Shown here: positions 1 to 6,142 of the stretch, piece after piece | How the letters are laid out: every line of letters starts with the position of its first letter | Numbering within the stretch: position 1 is the stretch's first letter | Assembly: GCA_020852035.1 (NCBI GenBank) | Contig: JADZBR010000089.1 | Location: 1-6,855 of the forward strand | DNA: 6,855 bases | Reading direction: 5' to 3' | Source: Caulobacteraceae bacterium | GTDB taxonomy: Bacteria > Pseudomonadota > Alphaproteobacteria > Caulobacterales > Caulobacteraceae | Notes under the pieces: model-generated | What the model was told of the DNA's origin: nothing | Database searches by the model: none | The model's input: the letters and a program-made list of their open reading frames with translations, nothing else | Program-made: the position numbers and the translations under genes

Positions 1-2748
1 CGTCTCCGACGCCTGGGCCAGCGGGCGCCAGCTCTCCGGCGTCCGGGCGCGCCAGGCCAGCGCCGCCATCGCCCCCGCGCCGGCCGCGTAGAGCGCCAGC
101 AGCAGGGCGGCGACGGGCAGGGGCATGCTGGAGCGGTCGGGACCCCACCAGGGGTTGGCGGTGAGCCAGAAAGTCAGCGTGGCGAAGGCCAGGGCGCCCC
201 AGGCGGCCGGCTGCGCCGCGGCGGCCAGCCAGGCGAGCCGCTGGCCGCCCCGTCCGCGCTCGTGCGCCAGCTTGAGCGCCAGCGCCCCGGCGAGGGCGAG
301 CAGGGCGTAGGCGGCCCACTCCGCGTGGCCGGTCGGGCCGCTGTCCATGCCGTTCGGGTGGAAGGCGTCGCGGATCGCCATCAGCGCCCAGAACCACCCG
401 AAGCCGAAGGCGCCCGCGGCGGCGACGCGGCTCCAGCCCGCGCCGGCGCCTATGCCGCGCCAGGCGATGGCCGCCAGCATGAGGGCCGGGGCGAGGTAGG
501 CCAGCGTCAGGCTGTTGGCCAGCGGCGGCCCCAGCGGCGCCTCGCCGCCGCCCCACCACGGGTTGAAGGCCAGCCCCTGGGCGACGGCGCCGTAGCCGAG
601 GCCGGCGGCCAGCAGCGCCGGCAGTCGCCAGCGGGCCAGCCAGCCGTCGTCCTCCCGCGCCCGCCAGGCGAGCAGCAGGGCGGCGGCGAGCATCAGCAGG
701 GTCCGCAGCGCGGCGGCCATCAGCGGCCCGAGCGTTTGCGCCTGGTCGCCCAGGAAGGCGCGCTGGATCAGCAGGAACCCGCCGAGCAGCGCGATCAGCA
801 GGGCGGCGGTCTCCAGCGCCTCGGCCTCGTTGCGCCGACCCTGCGAGCGGCGCAGCACGCGGCCGCCGAGGAAGGCGAGCGCCGCCGCGGCGCCGGCGGC
901 CAGCGCGGTGCGCCAGGCGGCGGTGTCGGGCGAGACGGCCAGCTCGACCACGTCGAAGCGCAGCAGCGAGGCGAAGGCGACGAGGCCGCCGGCCGCCGCG
1001 GCGGCGGCCAGGCCCCGCCAGGGGAGGCGCAGGGCGATCAGCGCCAGCAGCACGGCGGCGGCGGCCTGTCCGACCGGAGCCCAGAAGGGGACCAGCGCGC
1101 CGTAGACGCAGAGGTAGAGGAGCTCAGCGGCGCCGGCGATCCAGAGGCCGAGGGCGGCGTCGCGCCCCGGCTCGGGCGAGCGGCGCGCGAGCGCCCAGGC
1201 GCCCAGGGCCATGGCCGCCGCGAGCACGCCGGGCGCGGCGGCGTCCTGGGCGTAGCCGAGGGCGTTGAACGCGGGCCAGGCCAGGGTGGCGAGCAGGGCC
1301 GCGCCGAGGCCGCCGGCGCCGGCGAGCACGGTGCGCGCGCGGTCCTGGCTGAGAAGGGCGGCGGCGAGCCCGCAGGCGGTGATGACGGCCGCCAAGGCCA
1401 GGGCCAGGGGCGCGGCGATGTCGCTCTGGGTCTCGCCCGGCGGGCCCCAGATGGACGAGAAGGTCGGGTAGAGCGCCAAGGCCACGCCGAGGATCGCCGT
1501 GGCCACGGGCGGAAGGAAGGCGTCGGCCGGCGCGAGACGCCGGGCGGTCAGCAGGGCGGCTGTGGCGATGAGCAGGCCGCTGGCCAGGGCGGGCGCGGGG
1601 AGCCAGACGTTCCCGGATTCGGAGAACACCCGCAGCCAGGCGAAGAGGGCCAGGGCCGAGGCCACGGCCAGGGCGATTCGCGGCAGCACCTCGGCGGCGG
1701 TCGCATCGCCCCAGGCCGGCTGGCGACGGCGCGCCTCGAGCGCGAGACCGGCGGCCAGCGCCGGGGCGAGCGTGAGCAGGATGGCCTGCACGTGGTCGAC
1801 CGCGGCCCAGGCGGCCAAGGCCCAGAAGAAGGCGCCGGCGATGGCGACGATCCCCGCCTCTCGCCAGCCGCGCAGGGCGGCGGTGGCGAAGCCGGTGACG
1901 ATCAGGAGGCCGAGGTAGGTCTGCAGGGCGGGCGGGGACCAGTCGCGCGGCCCGGTGATCGCCGGGGCGAGGAAGCCGCCGGCCAGGGCCAGCACGGCGA
2001 GCGGCTGGCCGTGCAGGAAGGCGTAGGCCAGCAGCAGCAGGCATTCGAAGGCGATCAGGGCGGCGGCGAGCGGCAGCGGGATCAGGTCGTAGAGCGCGTG
2101 GGCCGCCCAGATCGCGCCGTAGATGGTGGTCGCCCCGGCCCCCGCGGCGGCGGCGGCGGCCAGCATGTGGCGTCCGCCCGGGGCGTGTTTCTGGCGGCGG
2201 ATCCATTCGCCGGCGGCGACCATGACCGCGCCCAGGGCCAGGGCGGCGAGGACGCGCAGCGGCGGGGTGAAGACCCCGCGCTGGGCGGCGTAGACCACCA
2301 GCAGCAGGCCGCCGAGCGCCAGGGCGCCGCCGCCCAGCCAGGCGAGGCCGTTCTCCGCCAGCCAACTGGAGACGGCGCGAGCGGTCTCGGCCGGCGGCGG
2401 CGCGGGCTTGGCGGGCGCGGGCGGCGCTGTCGTTTGTGGCGGCGGCGCTTTCAGCGCGACAGGTGCGGGGGGTAGTTCAGCGGGCTCAGGCGCCGCGAGG
2501 GGCCGAGGCCCGACAGGCGCGCGCCGGCCGCGCGCGGCCGCCAGCGCGGCTTGGGCCGCGGCCAGGCGCTCCTCGTCCGACGGCGCGGCTGTGCGAGCGG
2601 CGGCGGTGGCGGCGATCGTGGCCGGAGCGGGTCGTGGCGCGGTCGTTTCGGATGGGCGGAGCGCGTCCAGCTCGCGGGCAAGCCGGTTGATGCGCTGATG
2701 CTGCAGGACGAAGGCGACGCCGAGGCCGACGATGAACAGCCATTCCAT
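1..2748 (-). CDS. DUF2339 family multi-spanning membrane protein (C-terminus off the left edge)
   Basis: The frame is open from ATG at 2748 to base 1: 916 codons and no stop, so the C-terminus is missing. Residues 1-16 form a hydrophobic anchor (MEWLFIVGLGVAFVLQ). A short charged helix follows (about 17-30, HQRINRLARELDAL), probably coiled coil, then an Ala/Pro-rich linker to about residue 125. From there almost everything is consecutive hydrophobic helices, roughly two dozen. The DUF2339 (PF10101) signature is recognisable as WLAENGLAWLGGGALALGG (about 129-147), then an AAGEWIRR motif, and GGFLAPAITG near residue 257. NPWWG occurs twice, at 729-733 and 865-869. Members of this family are usually 850-1000 residues, so little is likely missing. 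The start is supported by a weak purine run (AGGGGG, 12 nt upstream) and by the good N-terminal anchor. It is an inner-membrane protein; biochemical function is unknown for the family. It lies 88 bp downstream of the zinc-ribbon gene. Confidence 0.9.
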   Translation of the reverse strand, partial: MEWLFIVGLGVAFVLQHQRINRLARELDALRPSETTAPRPAPATIAATAAARTAAPSDEERLAAAQAALAAARGRRAPVGPRPLAAPEPAELPPAPVALKAPPPQTTAPPAPAKPAPPPAETARAVSSWLAENGLAWLGGGALALGGLLLVVYAAQRGVFTPPLRVLAALALGAVMVAAGEWIRRQKHAPGGRHMLAAAAAAGAGATTIYGAIWAAHALYDLIPLPLAAALIAFECLLLLAYAFLHGQPLAVLALAGGFLAPAITGPRDWSPPALQTYLGLLIVTGFATAALRGWREAGIVAIAGAFFWALAAWAAVDHVQAILLTLAPALAAGLALEARRRQPAWGDATAAEVLPRIALAVASALALFAWLRVFSESGNVWLPAPALASGLLIATAALLTARRLAPADAFLPPVATAILGVALALYPTFSSIWGPPGETQSDIAAPLALALAAVITACGLAAALLSQDRARTVLAGAGGLGAALLATLAWPAFNALGYAQDAAAPGVLAAAMALGAWALARRSPEPGRDAALGLWIAGAAELLYLCVYGALVPFWAPVGQAAAAVLLALIALRLPWRGLAAAAAAGGLVAFASLLRFDVVELAVSPDTAAWRTALAAGAAAALAFLGGRVLRRSQGRRNEAEALETAALLIALLGGFLLIQRAFLGDQAQTLGPLMAAALRTLLMLAAALLLAWRAREDDGWLARWRLPALLAAGLGYGAVAQGLAFNPWWGGGEAPLGPPLANSLTLAYLAPALMLAAIAWRGIGAGAGWSRVAAAGAFGFGWFWALMAIRDAFHPNGMDSGPTGHAEWAAYALLALAGALALKLAHERGRGGQRLAWLAAAAQPAAWGALAFATLTFWLTANPWWGPDRSSMPLPVAALLLALYAAGAGAMAALAWRARTPESWRPLAQASET

Positions 2749-2806
2749 GCGCGCGCTTCACCCCCTGGCGGGGCAGGCTAACGCGGCGTGGCGCGGGAAG
2801 GAAGCA

Positions 2807-2831
2807 CCGCCGCAATCTGCGGTCGCGGCGG
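2807..2831 (-). repeat. GC-rich inverted repeat after the zinc-ribbon gene (possible weak terminator)
   Basis: Perfect 7-bp arms CCGCCGC (2807-2813) and GCGGCGG (2825-2831) are separated by 11 nt. The repeat starts 5 nt after the stop codon of the zinc-ribbon gene when read on the minus strand. No T-run follows (the next minus-strand bases are TGCTTCCTTCCC), so it is at best a weak or factor-assisted terminator or an mRNA-stabilising hairpin. An alternative shorter hairpin (CCGCA-GAT-TGCGG) sits inside it. Arms of this length arise easily in such GC-rich DNA. Confidence 0.3.
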
Positions 2832-2836
2832 AGGGC

Positions 2837-3106
2837 TCAGACCCGGCGGGCGCGCAGGCGCGAGGTTTCCGGCGGGTCGGACATGATGTCCTTCACCAGG
2901 CCGATCTTGGCGTTGCAGTTCGGGCAGCGCAGTTCGTCGGTCTCCGCCCAGGTCTCGGGCAGCACCAGGCGCGCGCCGCAGGGCTTGCACTTCCAGTGCG
3001 TCTCGGCGGCCGGCTGGCCCGGCGGCGCGGCGGAAGCCGGCGGAGGGACGGGCAGCGGCGGGGGGTTCTTCAGCCGCAGGATCGGGCGGCGACCGGGTTC
3101 GCTCAT
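2837..3106 (-). CDS. Small proline-rich zinc-ribbon protein of unknown function
   Basis: This encodes 89 residues ending in TGA at 2837-2839. It begins MSEPGRRPILRLKNPPP, followed by a Pro/Ala-rich stretch to about residue 35. The C-terminal half is a compact zinc ribbon: CKPC, then 17 residues, then CPNC (C-x2-C-x17-C-x2-C), which should bind one structural zinc ion. It ends in an Arg-rich tail (SRLRARRV). The protein is soluble, with no signal peptide or membrane segment. Start choice: the frame stays open upstream to an ATG at 3166, but that start would lie inside the terminator of the preceding gene, and the RPILRLK opening is what I remember from related alphaproteobacterial proteins. 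I see no Shine-Dalgarno before 3106, so it may be leaderless or weakly translated. Function is unknown; zinc ribbons of this type bind nucleic acid, protein partners or only metal. It could share a transcript with the DUF2339 gene downstream. Confidence 0.82.
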   Translation of the reverse strand: MSEPGRRPILRLKNPPPLPVPPPASAAPPGQPAAETHWKCKPCGARLVLPETWAETDELRCPNCNAKIGLVKDIMSDPPETSRLRARRV

Positions 3107-3136
3107 GATAGGAGAATCGTCGGTTCGGGGAGTTGG

Positions 3137-3158
3137 CTGTCGCACAGATACGCGACAG
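3137..3158. promoter_or_regulatory. Inverted repeat upstream of the zinc-ribbon gene (candidate operator or leader stem)
   Basis: Perfect 7-bp arms CTGTCGC (3137-3143) and GCGACAG (3152-3158) are separated by 8 nt. The repeat is centred about 41 bp upstream of the zinc-ribbon start at 3106 and lies between that start and the receptor terminator. It sits where a promoter or 5' leader for the zinc-ribbon gene must be, so a dimeric repressor site or leader hairpin is plausible. I cannot name a regulator, and no clear -35/-10 pair accompanies it. Confidence 0.35.
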
Positions 3159-3164
3159 TCCGGC

Positions 3165-3194
3165 AAAGAAAAGGCGGCGGATCGCTCCGCCGCC
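3165..3194 (-). terminator. Rho-independent terminator of the TonB-dependent receptor gene
   Basis: On the minus strand a perfect 9-bp stem GGCGGCGGA / TCCGCCGCC (3194-3186 and 3181-3173) closes a 4-nt loop. It is followed directly by TTTTCTTT (3172-3165). It lies 27 nt beyond the receptor's TAA stop (3222-3224), the textbook geometry for intrinsic termination. The opposite flank is also moderately T-rich on the plus strand (TCTCTTTATAG), so it could act weakly in both directions. It separates the receptor transcript from the zinc-ribbon/DUF2339 genes downstream. Confidence 0.9.
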
Positions 3195-3221
3195 TCTCTT
3201 TATAGCGTCCAAGCGCGCGGC

Positions 3222-5717
3222 TTAGAAGCGGTACTGCAGTTCCACGCCGTAGGTCCGCGGGAAGATCAGGCCCCGGGTGATGGCCGTGCGGGTCTGCACG
3301 ATCGGCGGGGTGACGTCCTCGAAGATCGCCGTCGGGTTGGTGGAGCTGGTCGAGTTGTAGCCCCGCTTGTCGAAGGCGTTCTTGACGAAGCCGATGACCG
3401 TGAAGCGGTCCGCCCCGTCGTTCCACAGGACCCGGAAGTCCGTCTCGCCGTGCGAGGGCACCGCGAAGGCCGGGTTGTCGAACGGCTGGTAGGTGGTCTC
3501 GTCGACCCAGGTGTAGGTGCCCGAGAGCACCAGGTCGCCGGCGTCGAAGTTGAAGGTGTAGTTGCCGTTGAGGGCGAACTTGTTCTCCGGCGACTGGTAG
3601 AGCTTGGAGCCCTTCAGGTCCTGGAACACCAGGGTCACGCCGTTGGTCACCGCCGAGCCGCCGGCCGGGCGGGCCGAGGGGAGCAGGGCGCCCGGGTCGG
3701 CCGGGTCGTAGAAGCAGCAGCCGTCGGTGATCTTGGTGTTCAGATAGCCGTAGGAGGCGCTGAGCTGCAGGTTGCGCACCGGCTGCCAGATGGCCTCCAG
3801 CTCCAGGCCGTAGACCCGGGCGTCGACGTTGACGAAGTTGTTCGACGCCGCCGTGCCCGCCGCGTTCAGCTGCGACAGGTTCAGCTGCAGGCCCGAGAAG
3901 TCGTTGTAGAAGGCCGAGCCGTTGAGGATCAGCTGGCGGGCGATGGTCGTCTTCCAGCCGATCTCATAGGCGTTGACCGTCTCCTCGTCGGCGCGCGGAT
4001 CGGGCGCCAGGGTGCCGAGCAGGAAGCCGCCCGACTTATAGCCGCGGCTGTATTTGGCGTAGACCAGGGTGTCGTCGTTCGGCGTCCAGTCGAGGTTCAG
4101 GGTGCCGGTGACGGCGTTCCAGGTGTCGCTGAGGTTGCGCGCATTCTGGACGCCGGGGGTCGCCGGATCGAGATCGGTCGAGACGTCGAACGCATAGGCG
4201 CTGCCGAGCACCGGGCCGAACGGACCGGCCGGCGAGAACAGGATCAGGCGCTGGCTCTCGAAGCCCTGCTTCTTGTCCTTGGTGTAGCGCAGGCCGCCGG
4301 TGAGCGCGAACTGGTCGTTGAACTCGTAGGTGGCCTGGCCGAACACCGCAAAAGCCTTCGACGTCAGCTTCGCCTGGTTGTCGGCGTAGTTGCGCAGCGG
4401 GTTCGGCGCGGCCGGGACCACCGACGTGCCGGTGAAGTAGACCGGATTGTCCAGCTGCGTCTGCTGCGGCGCGCCGAGCTGGATCCGCTGCTTGTATTCC
4501 TCGTGATACTGGTAGACGCCGAGGATCCAGCTGAGCGGCCCGTCCGAATTCGAGGTCAGGTTGATTTCGTTCGAGAAATACCGCTTATGCTCGTTGAAAT
4601 CGGTCGTGTAGTCGGGGAAGACCAGCGTCGGCGAGCCCGGCACGGTGATGCCTTCGGTGCGGCTGGTGCCGTCGTAGTCGCCACCGGTCTGGTAGTTGTA
4701 CTGCTGGAAGCCGCCGATGTACTTCAGGTCGGCGAAGCCGAGGTCGTAGGTGACGTTGGCGATCAGCACATGGTTGCCGCGCAGCTGGCCGTAGCCGTCG
4801 CGGTTGGTGTTCATCACATAGGGGTCGTCCACGCCGGGGTTGGCCACGCCGTAGCCGTACTGCGGGTTGGTCACCAGCTGGCCGATCGGGTTGAACGGCC
4901 GGAAGGTGTCGTAGGGCGTGATCAGGTTGTTCAGCCGGTCGCCGACGCCCAGGGTGTCGTCCCAGCTGGAGCGGTTGTAGCGGACGAACACCTCGGTGCG
5001 GTCGCCGAGCTCGGCTTCCATCTGGCCTTCGAAGTAGACGCGCTTGATGGTGGCGCCTTCATTCGCGCCGCCGATGTTCTTGATGAAGCCTTCCTTCTGC
5101 TCCTCGGAGCCGCCGCCGACCTTGAAGCGCAGGTTGTCGGCCGCCGGAATCGAGACCACGCCCTCGACGCGATAGCGGTCGTAGTTGCCGTAGACGGCGC
5201 GCACTTCGCCGCCGAACTCATGGGCCGGGCGCTTGGAGATGGTGTTGATGGCGCCGCCGATGGCGTTGCGGCCGTAGAGGGTGCCCTGCGGGCCGCGCAG
5301 GATCTCGGTGCGCTCGACGAACAGCGGGGTCTTGAAGAGCTCCGACGAGGAGGCCGAGTAGAAGCCGTCGGTGTAGGAGGCCACGCCCGGGTCGTTGCCG
5401 ATGTAGAAGGTGTTGCGCCCGGCGCCGCGCAGCGAGACGCGGTCGGTGCCGGAGTAGTTCATGCCCGGCGTGAAGTTCACGAAGTCCTGGATGCCGGTGA
5501 TGCCGACGACGTCGCGCTTCTCGGAGGTGTAGGCCGAGACGGCGACCGGCACGTCCTGCAGCGCCTGTTCGCGGCGCTCGGCGGTGACCACCAGTTCCTC
5601 GATGGTGTTGTCGCCGGCGGCGTCCTCGGTCTGGGCGAGGGCCGGGGCGGCGATGGCGGCCGCCGAAACACCGGCGACCAGAAGCGAGCGCCAGCGGCGC
5701 GGAACGAATGTAGACAA
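3222..5717 (-). CDS. TonB-dependent outer-membrane receptor
   Basis: This is an outer-membrane gated channel that takes up a ligand using TonB/ExbB/ExbD energy. From the TTG start it is 831 residues. Residues 1-28 are a signal peptide (basic PRRWR, then a hydrophobic core ending in APALA, cleaved before QTED). A TonB-box-like segment EELVVTAERRE lies at about 40-50. The plug domain runs from about 55 to 165 and includes RGPQGTLYGRNAIGGAIN at 141-158. A C-terminal beta-barrel follows, ending ELQYRF with the terminal Phe expected for BAM-dependent insertion; the stop is TAA. Start choice: the frame extends to ATG codons at 5747 and 5837, but neither has a ribosome-binding site and both add a non-signal-like leader. 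TTG at 5717 has GGGAGG 7 nt upstream and gives a clean signal peptide. Two adjacent cysteines (667-668) are the only ones I see in the mature protein. The substrate cannot be told; there is no N-terminal signalling (STN) domain, so it does not carry its own sigma/anti-sigma control. Confidence 0.96.
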   Translation of the reverse strand: MSTFVPRRWRSLLVAGVSAAAIAAPALAQTEDAAGDNTIEELVVTAERREQALQDVPVAVSAYTSEKRDVVGITGIQDFVNFTPGMNYSGTDRVSLRGAGRNTFYIGNDPGVASYTDGFYSASSSELFKTPLFVERTEILRGPQGTLYGRNAIGGAINTISKRPAHEFGGEVRAVYGNYDRYRVEGVVSIPAADNLRFKVGGGSEEQKEGFIKNIGGANEGATIKRVYFEGQMEAELGDRTEVFVRYNRSSWDDTLGVGDRLNNLITPYDTFRPFNPIGQLVTNPQYGYGVANPGVDDPYVMNTNRDGYGQLRGNHVLIANVTYDLGFADLKYIGGFQQYNYQTGGDYDGTSRTEGITVPGSPTLVFPDYTTDFNEHKRYFSNEINLTSNSDGPLSWILGVYQYHEEYKQRIQLGAPQQTQLDNPVYFTGTSVVPAAPNPLRNYADNQAKLTSKAFAVFGQATYEFNDQFALTGGLRYTKDKKQGFESQRLILFSPAGPFGPVLGSAYAFDVSTDLDPATPGVQNARNLSDTWNAVTGTLNLDWTPNDDTLVYAKYSRGYKSGGFLLGTLAPDPRADEETVNAYEIGWKTTIARQLILNGSAFYNDFSGLQLNLSQLNAAGTAASNNFVNVDARVYGLELEAIWQPVRNLQLSASYGYLNTKITDGCCFYDPADPGALLPSARPAGGSAVTNGVTLVFQDLKGSKLYQSPENKFALNGNYTFNFDAGDLVLSGTYTWVDETTYQPFDNPAFAVPSHGETDFRVLWNDGADRFTVIGFVKNAFDKRGYNSTSSTNPTAIFEDVTPPIVQTRTAITRGLIFPRTYGVELQYRF

Positions 5718-5724
5718 GGAGAGA

Positions 5725-5730
5725 CCTCCC
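5725..5730 (-). promoter_or_regulatory. Shine-Dalgarno deciding the TTG start of the receptor
   Basis: The minus strand reads GGGAGG, then TCTCTCC (7 nt), then TTG at 5717. This is near-ideal complementarity and spacing to the 16S anti-Shine-Dalgarno. The upstream in-frame ATG at 5747 is preceded by TATTACGTCGGC, with no such element. The site supports translation from TTG and places the signal-peptide basic residues at positions 7-10. Confidence 0.75.
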
Positions 5731-5840
5731 GTCGGCCTGGTCCCCATGCCGACGTAATAGATATTCTTCAAGGTCTGGGCCCGCGCGGGGAGTCGCGGAC
5801 AGGGCATCGTCTCACCCCCAGGCCGCCAGCAAGTCAACTC

Positions 5841-5866
5841 AACGGCGATAACTTAACGACGATAAC
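5841..5866. repeat. Tandem 12-bp direct repeat, candidate regulator-binding site
   Basis: AACGGCGATAAC (5841-5852) and AACGACGATAAC (5855-5866) differ at one base and are separated by TT, giving a 14-bp period. The TT spacer creates a TTAAC motif at the junction. Tandem sites with a spacing between one and two helical turns are common for response regulators. This one lies about 125-150 bp upstream of the receptor start and 277-302 bp upstream of the ketosynthase start. The TTAAC could be a CtrA-like half site, but the full TTAA-N7-TTAA motif is absent. Confidence 0.4.
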
Positions 5867-5943
5867 AGCGTTCTTTTTAGGGGTGTGGTCGATTTGTCGC
5901 GAAGTTTTCGGCGGCTTGACGGAAAGCCCGGTATGCAGCCAAG

Positions 5944-5970
5944 GTTCGCCGAACGGCGATCTTCGATCTT
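5944..5970. repeat. Short palindrome plus tandem CGATCTT repeat
   Basis: GTTCG-C-CGAAC (5944-5954) is a perfect 5+1+5 palindrome. Two bases later CGATCTT occurs twice in direct tandem (5957-5963 and 5964-5970). Both lie in the AT-richer centre of the divergent region. Each is short enough to be chance, but their clustering outside coding sequence makes a protein-binding role possible. No regulator is implied by the motif. Confidence 0.25.
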
Positions 5971-6009
5971 TAGGAAAACTAATTACCCGGCGGCGGCGAT
6001 CGCTCAGCG

Positions 6010-6022
6010 TCCGACCGTCGGA
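6010..6022. promoter_or_regulatory. 13-bp palindrome upstream of the ketosynthase (candidate operator)
   Basis: TCCGAC-C-GTCGGA is a perfect 6+1+6 palindrome centred about 127 bp before the ketosynthase ATG. It could be an operator half-pair for a dimeric repressor. GC-rich background makes such palindromes fairly frequent, so the call rests only on symmetry and intergenic position. Confidence 0.25.
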
Positions 6023-6142
6023 TCCTCGCCCGTCGCATGGAGGCGGAGTTCGCCATCGGCGTCGCCTCGCGAGGAGGGATGACTTCTCCCGAAAGCCTTG
6101 CGAGAGTCGCCGGCGAGGGGCGACGACGGAGAGATCGGCCGC

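Larger units (their letters stand above)
5718..6142. promoter_or_regulatory. Divergent intergenic control region between receptor and ketosynthase
   Basis: These 425 bp hold no convincing gene; short open frames here have no ribosome-binding site or recognisable product. The region must contain the promoters for both divergent genes. Its middle (about 5830-5990) is visibly AT-richer than the surrounding coding DNA. Items seen: an AT patch on the minus strand containing TATCTA (5763-5758), which could be a -10 element giving a leader of about 33 nt before the receptor TTG, although no good -35 is paired with it; a palindrome CCCGCGCGGG at 5780-5789 in the possible receptor leader; TTGACG at 5916-5921 on the plus strand and TTGACT on the minus strand near 5836, both lacking good -10 partners; and palindromes CCTCGCGAGG (6065-6074) and TCGCCGGCGA (6107-6116) just ahead of the ketosynthase. 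No promoter can be called firmly. Confidence 0.55.

Noticed and set aside
1124..2365. 413-codon minus-strand frame within the DUF2339 gene
   Set aside because: It is out of frame with the clearly hydrophobic DUF2339 reading frame, and its product is Arg/Pro/Gly-rich with no membrane character or motif, as expected of a shadow.
262..2475. 737-codon open frame on the plus strand
   Set aside because: It is in exact codon register opposite the DUF2339 gene. It stays open because the sense gene avoids TTA, CTA and TCA codons, as GC-rich genes do. The product is low-complexity Gly/Arg/Gln-rich and resembles no family.
5718..5837. Extended receptor N-terminus from ATG 5837 or ATG 5747
   Set aside because: No Shine-Dalgarno precedes these ATGs, and the extra residues precede an already complete signal peptide.
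5916..5944. TTGACG as a plus-strand -35 element
   Set aside because: No acceptable -10 sequence follows at either the E. coli-type or the Caulobacter-type spacing, and it lies more than 200 bp from the ketosynthase start.
5885..6082. 65-codon plus-strand frame in the intergenic region
   Set aside because: It has no ribosome-binding site or recognisable product and lies in the AT-richer regulatory stretch. Chance is the simpler explanation.
6037..6142. Earlier ATG codons (6037, 6079) as ketosynthase starts
   Set aside because: Both are out of frame with the ketosynthase, and the purine run GGAGG abuts the 6079 ATG with too little spacing.
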